From Flavobacteriia bacterium (GTDB taxonomy: Bacteria; Bacteroidota; Bacteroidia; Flavobacteriales_D; Crocinitomicaceae), in NCBI GenBank assembly GCA_009923965.1, contig RFSL01000014.1, positions 1 to 12,670 of the forward strand: DNA of 12,670 nt, given 5' to 3'. Position 1 is the first letter of the stretch, and each line of letters starts with the position of its first letter. Positions 1 to 7,962 of the stretch are shown here, piece by piece. The notes under the pieces were generated by a model. The model saw only the letters and a program-made list of their open reading frames with translations, did not search any database and was not told the origin of the DNA. The translations under genes were made by a program, and so were the position numbers.

Positions 1-1609
1 AGTAATTATTAAAGAAGAAGATCATCATGATTGGAAAAATATACATGATAACTTTCATGTTTGGCATTCCTGGCTGTTGTGGCTGTTGCATGTTTCCACT
101 ATTCATTACAGTATAAACCAATGTTGTACCAGCCATCAGTAGTGTAAATAAACTTACGTGATCTCCGTAGGGCCAAATATTGAATCCAAATTCAAAAATA
201 GAGTCATAGGAAGATAAATCTTCTGCCCATAAGAATGGGCGTTGTCGCAATTCGAAAGCTGCAGGAAAAAACCGAAAAACTGCAAGTAAAATTGGCATTT
301 GAATTAACATTGGAATACATCCTGCTAGTGGACTTGCGCCAGATTCTTTGTACAAGGTCATCATTTCCATCTGTTTTTTCATAGCATCATCCTTTTTCGG
401 ATATTTTGCATTTAATTCATCTACTTCAGGTTTAAGAATCTTCATTTTTACTGAGCTTACAAACATCTTCCATTGAATCGGCATTAGAATTAATTTAAGA
501 ACCAGTGTTAAAATAAGAATTGCAATCCCCATACCAATTTTTGTGTTTACCAATAAGGTAAAAATAGGTTGAACGGCATATAAATTTATCCATCTAAAAA
601 GCCCCCAACCAAAGTTTAAAATTTCATCGTAATCAGATTTATACGAGTTTAATATTTGGTAGTCATTTGGTCCAAAATACCATGAGAAAGAGGCTTTATC
701 ACCTTTAAAATTTAGATCAAGTGTAGAATTATAATCCTTTAAATGCGACCAATTTTTTTCACTTCCTTCTTTGTAGGTTTTGACACCCATTTTTGAGCCA
801 ATTTTTTCAAAACCTTCTTTGGGTTGAAGAATTGATGAGAAATAGCTTTGTTTATATGCAACCCACTCTAGTGCATCCTCAGCATCTAGATAATCGTCAG
901 CAGTTTCACTAAGATAGGAGAATCCCTCATTTTTCTGATTGTAGCAGATTGTTGAAACTCTTCTTTGTTCACTAAACAAGCGTTCTGTTTTTCGAAATGC
1001 TGTTTTCCAATTTAACAGGATATTTTCTTTACTAATATTTTCTAATCCCTTGGCTTGGATTGTATAATCTAAGTCAAATTTATTTGCTTTTAACTGATAG
1101 GTTTGAATAATTTTTCCACCATCAATTCCCATTTCAAAGACAATTTTATTGTCAGTTTGCTGTGAAACATCAAATAGATAATTCTTTGTATAAATCTTTT
1201 GGTTTTTAAAAGGGAATACAAGTTGGTTATGCGCATCACCATCTCTAAAAAGACAAATTGGCTTGTCTTTCTTTTTAGAAAAATCATCATATGACTTATA
1301 TTCTTTTAAATAAACTGCTGCAACTATACCGCCTTTTGTATTAAATTCAACGATTAGTTTTTCATTTTCTAATCGAATTATTTCCCCTTCTGAAACAACT
1401 TTAGCAAGATCCCCAGTTTTCTTAGTAGAGGTTTTTATCGCTGTCTTTCCCCGAGCTTCACTTTTCTTCTCTTTGACTTCTCGCTCCGTTTTTTGTGCTG
1501 CTTCTATTTTTGCTTTCTTTAAATCTTCTTCTGAAGGTTGGTTTATAATTGAGAAAATTGTTAAGACTAATCCAATTAAGACTAAACCTGTTAAGGTATT
1601 GCGATCCAT
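1..1609 (-). CDS. yidC: Membrane protein insertase YidC (3' end cut by window edge)
   Basis: YidC (Oxa1/Alb3 family) inserts and folds inner-membrane proteins, alone or with SecYEG. I translated 536 residues from the ATG at 1609; the window edge removes the C-terminus, probably some 70-100 residues for a Bacteroidota YidC. Seen in order: an N-terminal membrane segment (about 6-22), a charged linker (28-65), a large periplasmic beta domain (about 70-330), then the conserved core from about 340. The core carries a membrane helix (about 357-378), the cytoplasmic hairpin containing KMKILKPEVDELNAKY (388-403), the motif GCIPMLIQMPILLAVF (430-445), and further helices near 485-502 and 518-533. Lys372 sits where E. 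coli has the groove arginine (Arg366). I believe a lysine there is common in this phylum. The start overlaps the pyrG stop by one base (TAATG), so translation is probably coupled and both share the pyrG promoter. Identification is firm. Confidence 0.95.
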   Translation of the reverse strand, partial: MDRNTLTGLVLIGLVLTIFSIINQPSEEDLKKAKIEAAQKTEREVKEKKSEARGKTAIKTSTKKTGDLAKVVSEGEIIRLENEKLIVEFNTKGGIVAAVYLKEYKSYDDFSKKKDKPICLFRDGDAHNQLVFPFKNQKIYTKNYLFDVSQQTDNKIVFEMGIDGGKIIQTYQLKANKFDLDYTIQAKGLENISKENILLNWKTAFRKTERLFSEQRRVSTICYNQKNEGFSYLSETADDYLDAEDALEWVAYKQSYFSSILQPKEGFEKIGSKMGVKTYKEGSEKNWSHLKDYNSTLDLNFKGDKASFSWYFGPNDYQILNSYKSDYDEILNFGWGLFRWINLYAVQPIFTLLVNTKIGMGIAILILTLVLKLILMPIQWKMFVSSVKMKILKPEVDELNAKYPKKDDAMKKQMEMMTLYKESGASPLAGCIPMLIQMPILLAVFRFFPAAFELRQRPFLWAEDLSSYDSIFEFGFNIWPYGDHVSLFTLLMAGTTLVYTVMNSGNMQQPQQPGMPNMKVIMYIFPIMMIFFFNNY

Positions 1610-3225
1610 TATTTTTTTGTTTTATGAGTTAAGGCTGCTTGTACGAAAGCAACAAAAAGGGGATGAGGTTTTGCTACTGTACTTTTGTATTCTGGGTGAA
1701 ATTGGACACCCACAAACCAAGGGTGATTTGGGATTTCTATAACTTCCACCAATCCAGTTTCTGGATTTCTGCCTGAAGCAAGCATTCCAGCTTTTTCGAA
1801 TTGTTCGAGGTAGCTATTATTAAATTCAAATCGGTGTCTGTGACGTTCATTAATGTTTTCAGAATTGTAGGCACGGGAAGCTTTAGAATTTGATTTTAAT
1901 TGACATTTGTATGTACCCAAACGCATTGTTCCTCCAAAATAAGAAACCTGTTTTTGTTCTTCCATCATAGAAATAACAGGGAATTTTGTCTTTTCAGAAA
2001 TTTCTGTTGAGTTTGCATCTGTCATTTTTAAGACATTCCGTGCAAATTCGATAACAGCAACTTGCATTCCCAAACAGATTCCTAAAAATGGAATGTTATT
2101 TTCTCTCGCAAAATTAACCGCTTCAATTTTTCCAGAAATACCTCTTGTTCCAAATCCAGGGGCCACCAATATGCCATTTAAATGTCCAAGGCTTTCTTGA
2201 ATATTATCTTTTGTTAATGTTTCGGAGTGAATCCATTCTACATTGACTTTTGTTTCATTTGCAACTCCACCATGAATAAAGGATTCACTAATCGATTTAT
2301 AGGAGTCTTTTAATTCAACATATTTTCCAATGAGACCAATTGTAACTTCTTTTTTAGGATTATTTAAGCGTTGAAGAAATGCTTTCCAATCAGATAAATC
2401 TGGATTTGTTTTCGTGATTAAACCTAATTTCTGTAGAACAACTTTATCAAGTTCTTCAGCTTGCATCAACAATGGTACATCATAAATTGAATTTGCATCT
2501 CTAGCCTCAATTACTGCATTTATAGAAACGTTGCAAAATTTTGCAATTTTCTTTCTAAGTGTTAAATCTAGTTCATGTTCTGTACGACAGCATAAAATAT
2601 CGGGTTGAACTCCCAATTCCATCATTTGCTTTACAGAATGTTGTGTTGGTTTTGTTTTTAATTCTCCAGCAGCAGATAAGTATGGAACAAGTGTCAGGTG
2701 GATGACTATACAATCTTCTTCATGTTCCCAAAGCATTTGACGAACAGCCTCAACATAAGGTAGCGATTCAATGTCGCCAACAGTTCCCCCGATTTCAGTA
2801 ATAATCATATCAAATTTTCCATCTTTGGAAAGTAATTGAATGCAGTCTTTAATTTCATCAGTAATATGAGGAATAACTTGAACAGTTTTGCCTAGATAAT
2901 CTCCTCGTCTTTCTTTCTCTATTACTGCTTGGTAAATTCTTCCAGTTGTAACATTGTTTGCTTGAGAAGTAGGGACATTCAGAAAACGCTCGTAATGACC
3001 TAAATCGAGGTCTGTTTCTGCACCATCATCCGTCACAAAACATTCTCCATGTTCATAAGGATTTAATGTTCCTGGATCGATATTGATATACGGATCTAAT
3101 TTTTGAATTGTTGTTGAGTAACCTCTTGCTTGAAGAAGTTTCGCTAAGGAAGCAGAAATAATACCTTTTCCCAGAGAAGATGTTACGCCCCCGGTTACAA
3201 AAACATACTTTGTTGAATTGGACAT
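1609..3225 (-). CDS. pyrG: CTP synthase
   Basis: PyrG makes CTP from UTP, ATP and glutamine in the cytoplasm, the last step of de novo pyrimidine nucleotide synthesis. At 538 residues it has full family length. The N-terminal synthase domain (about 1-275) shows the P-loop-like GGVTSSLGKG (12-21), with Thr where many family members have Val. It also has the Mg-site residues Asp72 and Glu144 and the LDPYINIDPGTLNP block (43-56). The C-terminal class I glutaminase domain (about 295-535) has Cys384 in GICLGMQ as nucleophile and His510/Glu512 in FHPEYKS, completing the triad. The oxyanion-side motif reads APGFGTRG (355-362) instead of the commoner PGGFG. I believe this is frequent in Bacteroidota. 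The ATG at 3225 fits the family N-terminus and lies about 20 bases below a predicted transcription start. yidC follows with a one-base overlap. Identification is very secure. Confidence 0.98.
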   Translation of the reverse strand: MSNSTKYVFVTGGVTSSLGKGIISASLAKLLQARGYSTTIQKLDPYINIDPGTLNPYEHGECFVTDDGAETDLDLGHYERFLNVPTSQANNVTTGRIYQAVIEKERRGDYLGKTVQVIPHITDEIKDCIQLLSKDGKFDMIITEIGGTVGDIESLPYVEAVRQMLWEHEEDCIVIHLTLVPYLSAAGELKTKPTQHSVKQMMELGVQPDILCCRTEHELDLTLRKKIAKFCNVSINAVIEARDANSIYDVPLLMQAEELDKVVLQKLGLITKTNPDLSDWKAFLQRLNNPKKEVTIGLIGKYVELKDSYKSISESFIHGGVANETKVNVEWIHSETLTKDNIQESLGHLNGILVAPGFGTRGISGKIEAVNFARENNIPFLGICLGMQVAVIEFARNVLKMTDANSTEISEKTKFPVISMMEEQKQVSYFGGTMRLGTYKCQLKSNSKASRAYNSENINERHRHRFEFNNSYLEQFEKAGMLASGRNPETGLVEVIEIPNHPWFVGVQFHPEYKSTVAKPHPLFVAFVQAALTHKTKK

Positions 3226-3250
3226 GAAATAAATTTGTAACTACGGGAAG

Positions 3251-3283
3251 CAAAGTTAATTAATTCTTCTTATTAGAGACAAT
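3251..3283 (-). promoter_or_regulatory. Bacteroidota-type promoter for pyrG-yidC
   Basis: On the minus strand, TAACTTTG (3258-3251) matches the Bacteroidota -7 consensus TAnnTTTG exactly. ATTG (3283-3280) supplies the -33 TTG element, with 21 bases between the two boxes. Transcription would begin near 3246, leaving a leader of roughly 20 bases before the pyrG ATG at 3225. The boxes lie wholly inside the 81-base gap between the lysyl-oxidase-like gene and pyrG. This is the best promoter candidate in the window. It is a motif match only. Confidence 0.6.
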
Positions 3284-3306
3284 TATAAGTAACGAATAAT
3301 CAAAGA

Positions 3307-5670
3307 TTAATGAACAATTGTAAAACTTTTTCTTAAATCCCCAAATTTATTAGATAGCTGCATGTAATATACACCATTACTTAGGGTTTCAGTATTTATG
3401 GTATGAATTTGTGAATTAAAATTAAGTTTGTCTTTATAGATTTCATTTCCTAAAGCATCAAAAATCCTTAAATCAATTTTTTCATTTTGACCAATATATG
3501 AAACATTTAGAGCTTGATTCGATGGATTTGGATAAATCATAAAATCACTTGGATTTAGATTTTCTAAAACACCAAGTGAACCTGAACAAGGATTCAAAAC
3601 ATTTACAGTAACTGGTTCATATACATTGTTTAAGGCTGCTGCATTTAGGGACAAACAAATTAAAGAATCTAAAGTAATATTTTCAAGAAATACACGGATA
3701 AATGGTGTTAAAGTAGTATGTTTTGGAATCATACTATCAATAAGTGATAATCCAGCTACTTGGCCATTTATTGAATTGTATTCTAATTGAACAGGATAGG
3801 TAAGGGGATTAATTAAACTTGATACTCCAGAAATTGTTGCACCATTTATAGCAAATTGATAGCCTGTAACTTTTGTACTTGAGTTTAAAATTGAGATGTC
3901 CATATATCCTACTGAGGGATTTGCAAACTGCGTATAGACGCCATCATTAGAAAATGTAACTACTTGACTCGGATTTTGAACAGTATTTGGGAATGTACAT
4001 TCAGAATTATTTGTTGCGCCATTCGAAATACAATTGGATAATAATCCGGCATCCCATACATTAATTATATTATCAGCAGATAAATCATTACACGATTGCG
4101 CATTTAGATCAAGATTTACGCTATGTTCTAAGTATGAAACAACGTCGTTAGTTTCAAGTATACTATTGTTATTTAAATCTCCACGAAGTGCAGTTCCATT
4201 GCAATTTCCTTGACAGTCAATCATGGCATTACCATAAGCTGTTCCGGCACAATCAACATAAGGCTGACAATTTGGAAGAATCTCGTACCCTTTTTCTCCG
4301 GCACTATTCATTGTTATACGAAGACAAACTTGCGCCCAATTATTCGCGTAATTCGTTTCATAATGACCCAATGCATCTGGAGATTGATCCCAATTTACTT
4401 TGATCGCTAAGATATATTCAGCAGTATCAACATCTGTAATATCAATCCATTGACATTCTAGCCCACTGCTATAAATATCTCCACATTGTTTCGAAATTCC
4501 CATGTTAGAACATCCATATTGGCCAGTGCCTCCATCATTGCATTCTAAATCCATTACACAAAATCCATTTTTATGTCCTATTGGAATATTTTGTCCATCA
4601 TTCCTGTATAAAATATAATCTGCATAACCTTCATAGTGGGCATGGCCATGGCAGTTTCCAAAAGTGAATTGAGTTGGATTTGCAGTTGGATTTCCTACGT
4701 AATAATCAATGTCACCAATATTTTTTATCCAGGTAGTAAAAGCTAAAACAGTTCGTTGGCCGTAGCCCGTCATACAACCTTCTACAACTTGACAATTTGT
4801 TGCCTGTTCTTCTCTTATTTCAAGAGAGTTTAGAATAACATCTTGCAGAATAATTAAATCAGGACCTAAACAATCAGGGCTTGGATAATATACACAACTA
4901 GTATCAGATTGTGTAGCATTTGGATTGTAATTACATGCTAGTGGGTCCATACATCCAATAATCGGTCCATCGTATATGATTGAAAAACCAAGGGGTGTAG
5001 AACAGGTAGTAGCTTCATTTATTCCAACTTTAATAATGTAAGTTGTTCCAGCGATTAAAATCGCATTAATATCAGCTAAGTTTCCACAAATAGTGTTGTT
5101 GTCATTGTAAAATATAGTTCCAGTATTATCCACATTATAAGCAAAGGAATTACAAGATTCATACACCCATAATTTTGTATTACAAGTATTTAAGTCGCAG
5201 GTTGAAATTGAATACATTCCACTTAATGAAGGTGTGAATGAATAGAATGTGTTTGGATAAGGTGCTGTAAAACTTCCGGAAGTAATAGGAATTGGATTGT
5301 TGCACGCAGAGCCTTGGGGGCAATTAAAAGTATGTGATGAAATATTGCTAAATTGTCCACCTGAAGCTACAGTAAGGCCCTCTAATTGAACATTAAAAGA
5401 ACCATTTCCATAGCCACAGCAGATTCCATCACCGTAAGAATCATACATTTCGAAACGAATACAAGCAGAAGAATCAACACAAAGTGTGTCATTGTTTGAA
5501 GTTCCATTGGCAATTTGAATATTATTTACAAATACTTTCCATGTTGATTCACCTGGATAATTATCTGGAACAATTGTGATTGTTAATTGAGATTGATTCA
5601 CTGGACATTGACCAAAACTGTAAAACACAGAAATGAGCATAAAAAATAAAAATGTACTCGTTTTTTTCAT
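3307..5670 (-). CDS. Secreted lysyl-oxidase-domain protein with T9SS type A sorting domain
   Basis: A 787-residue multidomain exported protein. Seen in order: signal peptide 1-20 (cut before Gln21); a Cys-rich beta module with MYDSYGDGICCGYGNG (75-90); a second beta module (about 123-233) of a kind common in Bacteroidota surface proteins; the motif GCMDPLACNYNPNA (239-252); a lysyl-oxidase domain (about 270-452); a dockerin-like pair, GDLNNNSILETNDVV (497-511) and NDLSADNIINVWDAG (528-542); a beta region (about 560-695), perhaps cohesin-like; and a T9SS type A tail (about 705-787) with YPNPSNQALNV and SNGVYYMQL. In the oxidase domain, His341, His343 and His345 (CHGHAHY) align with the animal copper ligands. 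Lys367 (GHKNGFC) and Tyr400 (DIYSSGLECQW) align with the lysine tyrosylquinone pair, and CQWIDITDV (406-414) is the family hallmark. Oxidative deamination of lysyl amines is therefore inferred; the substrate is unknown. The gene lies 33 bases after the PaaY-like gene. Confidence 0.9.
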   Translation of the reverse strand: MKKTSTFLFFMLISVFYSFGQCPVNQSQLTITIVPDNYPGESTWKVFVNNIQIANGTSNNDTLCVDSSACIRFEMYDSYGDGICCGYGNGSFNVQLEGLTVASGGQFSNISSHTFNCPQGSACNNPIPITSGSFTAPYPNTFYSFTPSLSGMYSISTCDLNTCNTKLWVYESCNSFAYNVDNTGTIFYNDNNTICGNLADINAILIAGTTYIIKVGINEATTCSTPLGFSIIYDGPIIGCMDPLACNYNPNATQSDTSCVYYPSPDCLGPDLIILQDVILNSLEIREEQATNCQVVEGCMTGYGQRTVLAFTTWIKNIGDIDYYVGNPTANPTQFTFGNCHGHAHYEGYADYILYRNDGQNIPIGHKNGFCVMDLECNDGGTGQYGCSNMGISKQCGDIYSSGLECQWIDITDVDTAEYILAIKVNWDQSPDALGHYETNYANNWAQVCLRITMNSAGEKGYEILPNCQPYVDCAGTAYGNAMIDCQGNCNGTALRGDLNNNSILETNDVVSYLEHSVNLDLNAQSCNDLSADNIINVWDAGLLSNCISNGATNNSECTFPNTVQNPSQVVTFSNDGVYTQFANPSVGYMDISILNSSTKVTGYQFAINGATISGVSSLINPLTYPVQLEYNSINGQVAGLSLIDSMIPKHTTLTPFIRVFLENITLDSLICLSLNAAALNNVYEPVTVNVLNPCSGSLGVLENLNPSDFMIYPNPSNQALNVSYIGQNEKIDLRIFDALGNEIYKDKLNFNSQIHTINTETLSNGVYYMQLSNKFGDLRKSFTIVH

Positions 5671-5703
5671 TGTTCTTTTTTTTAAAAGTAACTAATTATA
5701 AAC

Positions 5704-6291
5704 TTATTTAGAGAATTTAAAGTAATCTTTTTCTTGAATTGGACGATTCGCTTCAATTTCTGTTAAAGGTTCGCAAGCAATTAAAGTATTTTGACAATCT
5801 TTTGGTAATTTCTGGTAATATTTTGTTCCTTCTGTTTTCCAAGCAAGCATTTCATCACTCACTTGTTTTATTACTTTTCCAGGATTACCAACAACCAAGC
5901 TTCTTTCTGGAATTATCGTATTGCTAGAAACAAAAGTTAAGGCAGCCACAATAGAACCTTTTCCAATTACAACATCATCCATAATTACGGAATTCATTCC
6001 GATTAAACAATTTTCACCTAAGCTTGCTCCGTGAATAATTGCTCCGTGTCCAACATGTGAACCTTTCTCAAGAAGAACAGTTGTCCCAGGAAACATATGT
6101 ATTGTACAATTTTCTTGAACATTACAGCCATCTTCTATGATTATCTGTCCCCAATCACCTCTAATAGCAGCTCCGGGGCCAATGTAAACATTTTCGCCAA
6201 TAAGTACATTTCCAGTAACCGTAGCGTTTGGATGAACAAAACTAGATGCTTTGACAACAGGAATAAAACCATTAAAAGAATAAATCGCCAT
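5704..6291 (-). CDS. PaaY/CaiE-type gamma-carbonic-anhydrase-like hexapeptide-repeat protein
   Basis: A cytoplasmic trimeric left-handed beta-helix protein is predicted, 195 residues and full length for the PaaY/CaiE branch of the gamma-carbonic anhydrase superfamily. Residues 18-140 are hexapeptide repeats. Metal-site residues are present: His65, His82 and His87 (GHGAIIHG), with the active-site RGDWG (Arg44, Asp46) and Gln59 (NVQEN). Both ends resemble E. coli PaaY as I recall it: the opening MAIYSFNGFIPVV, and the tail with AWKTEGTKYYQKL (150-162) and EPLTEIEANRP (174-184). E. coli PaaY is a CoA thioesterase linked to phenylacetate breakdown, and related proteins can hydrate CO2. No paa or carnitine genes are nearby, so the actual substrate cannot be named. 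The next gene starts only 33 bases downstream, so the two may be co-transcribed. The 120-base upstream gap has no clean promoter that I can defend. Confidence 0.88.
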   Translation of the reverse strand: MAIYSFNGFIPVVKASSFVHPNATVTGNVLIGENVYIGPGAAIRGDWGQIIIEDGCNVQENCTIHMFPGTTVLLEKGSHVGHGAIIHGASLGENCLIGMNSVIMDDVVIGKGSIVAALTFVSSNTIIPERSLVVGNPGKVIKQVSDEMLAWKTEGTKYYQKLPKDCQNTLIACEPLTEIEANRPIQEKDYFKFSK

Positions 6292-6386
6292 TTTATTTAA
6301 AATAGTAAGTCAAGTTTTGACCTAAATTTCAATAAAGGTACAATTTTGAGTTCAAATACTAAGTAATTTCAGTTGATTGTTTTACG

Positions 6387-6404
6387 AAAAAAGCACTTAT
6401 GCTT
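6387..6404 (-). terminator. Weak hairpin plus T tract after the FAD oxidoreductase gene
   Basis: Read on the minus strand just past the stop at 6412: stem AAGCA, loop TAAG, stem TGCTT, running into TTTT, so the T tract is continuous with the stem. The stem is only 5 base pairs (arms 6404-6400 and 6395-6391), too weak for a textbook intrinsic terminator. Its place 8 bases after a stop codon and before a 90-base non-coding stretch fits termination of the upstream run. Confidence 0.4.
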
Positions 6405-6411
6405 AGGGATT

Positions 6412-7962
6412 TTATTTCTTTTGCTTATCGACAATTGCATCCAATGATTTCATGCCGTCAATTGCCGCAGAAATAATTCCACCAGCATAACCGGCACCTT
6501 CAGCGCAAGGATATAAATTTGAAATTTGAATGTGCTGTAAAGTTTCTTTGTTTCTAGGAATTAAAACTGGCGAAGAAGTCCGCGATTCAGGAGCATGAAT
6601 AACAGCTTCATTGGTGATAAAACCATTCATTTTTTTTCCAAATTCTATAAATCCTTTTCGTAGTCGACTAACGATGAATCTTGGAAAAATAGCATCCATT
6701 TCAACGCTTGAAATTCCGGGCTGATAACTCGATTTTGGAAAATCAACAGATTTCTTTTTTTGAATAAAATCGAGCAATCTTTGAGCTGGCACTTTTTGAT
6801 TTTTTCCAGCTAATTCCCAACATTTCTCTTCTATTTCACGTTGAAAATTCAAACAAATAAATGGATCATTCGGATCGCCTTTTAGGTCTTTCGGTTCGAT
6901 ACTCACTACAATTCCAGAATTCGAATAGGGATTATTTCTTTTCGAAGGTGACCAACCATTTGTTACCACTTCTTTATTTTCTGTGGCACATGGCGCAATA
7001 ATTCCACCTGGACACATACAAAACGAATAAACTCCTTTTCCTTCAATTTGTGCGACTAAATTATAGGAGGCCGGAGGTAAATACTCGTCATTTAACCTAC
7101 CGTGATATTGTATTTTGTCAATCAATTCTTGCGTATGTTCAATGCGGACACCAATTGCAAATGGCTTTGCTAAAACCTCAATTTTTTTTCTGTGCAGTAA
7201 TTCAAAGATATCTCTTGCGGAATGACCGGTTGCTAAAATGAGATTTGAAATTTTAATTTTTTTATTTCCATTTATCTCGATCTCTGAGATTGTTTGATTC
7301 TTTAAAGTAAGATCTGTTAACTTATTTTCAAAATGAATTTCACCACCGCAATCAATAATCTTTTCGCGTATCGCTGTAATTATTTGAGGAAGTTTATTTG
7401 TTCCAACATGCGGGTGTGCTTCTACTAAAATATCTTCGTTTGCTCCAAAATAAACTAGCATTTGAAGGATTCGTTCAACATCTCCACGTTTTTTAGAGCG
7501 GGTGTATAACTTTCCATCTGAATATGTTCCTGCTCCTCCCTCACCAAAGCAATAATTTGATTCAGAATTTACACGCCCTTCTTTGTTTAGAATCGCTAAA
7601 TCACGTCTTCGTTCTCTGACATCTTTTCCTCTTTCAAATATAATTGGTTTAAATCCTCTTTCCAATGCTCTTAATGCAGCAAACAGTCCTGCAGGTCCTG
7701 CACCAATTATATGAATGCTTTCTGATTCTGTGACATTTTTAAAGTCGAAATCAAAGTTGACAGATTCTCTGAATTCCTCTAATGAAACTAAGAAGTTTAG
7801 ATTTATTTTTATCGCTCTTTTTCGCGAATCTATACTTCTTTTTTTTAGTATAAAATAGATTTTTTGGTCTATTTCACCTTCAAATTCTTGTTTGAGCTTA
7901 GCAGAAATAAATTCAGGATTTCTTGCTTCTTCCGGAGAACATTGAAATGTAATTTCTATCAT
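6412..7962 (-). CDS. FAD-dependent dehydrogenase, COG2509 type (function unknown)
   Basis: A 516-residue cytoplasmic flavoprotein of the COG2509 type, a widespread family without an assigned physiological reaction to my knowledge. An N-terminal domain of about 80 residues precedes the Rossmann FAD motif IIGAGPAGLFAALRALERG (85-103). Family blocks follow: NYCFGEGGAGTYSDGKLYTR (136-155), HPHVGTNKLP (183-192), ILATGHSARDIF (242-253), FCMCPGGIIAP (314-324), and a C-terminal YPCAEGAGYAGGIISAAIDG (484-503) that closes the FAD site. Three cysteines in the middle (Cys315, Cys317, Cys325) could be redox active, but that is a guess. The ATG at 7962 overlaps the porT stop by one base (TAATG), so it is probably translated by coupling. 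A weak terminator follows. Family placement is firm; substrate and acceptor are not known. Confidence 0.9.
   Translation of the reverse strand: MIEITFQCSPEEARNPEFISAKLKQEFEGEIDQKIYFILKKRSIDSRKRAIKINLNFLVSLEEFRESVNFDFDFKNVTESESIHIIGAGPAGLFAALRALERGFKPIIFERGKDVRERRRDLAILNKEGRVNSESNYCFGEGGAGTYSDGKLYTRSKKRGDVERILQMLVYFGANEDILVEAHPHVGTNKLPQIITAIREKIIDCGGEIHFENKLTDLTLKNQTISEIEINGNKKIKISNLILATGHSARDIFELLHRKKIEVLAKPFAIGVRIEHTQELIDKIQYHGRLNDEYLPPASYNLVAQIEGKGVYSFCMCPGGIIAPCATENKEVVTNGWSPSKRNNPYSNSGIVVSIEPKDLKGDPNDPFICLNFQREIEEKCWELAGKNQKVPAQRLLDFIQKKKSVDFPKSSYQPGISSVEMDAIFPRFIVSRLRKGFIEFGKKMNGFITNEAVIHAPESRTSSPVLIPRNKETLQHIQISNLYPCAEGAGYAGGIISAAIDGMKSLDAIVDKQKK

Noticed and set aside
1473..1742. Plus-strand open frame of 89 codons across the yidC-pyrG junction
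   Set aside because: It is antisense to the conserved end of pyrG and start of yidC; its composition follows from the opposite strand.
3297..3309. Small hairpin TAATC-TTT-GATTA at the end of the lysyl-oxidase-like gene
   Set aside because: Only 5 AT-rich pairs, it overlaps the stop codon, and no T tract follows, so it is not a credible terminator.
5682..5692. TACTTTTA-like -7 box upstream of the lysyl-oxidase-like gene
   Set aside because: The match is imperfect, there is no -33 TTG at proper distance, and the DNA here is a simple A/T run.
6333..6340. TACCTTTA on the minus strand upstream of the PaaY-like gene as a -7 box
   Set aside because: The final G of TAnnTTTG is missing and no TTG lies 17-23 bases upstream; the nearest TTTG is only 12 bases away.
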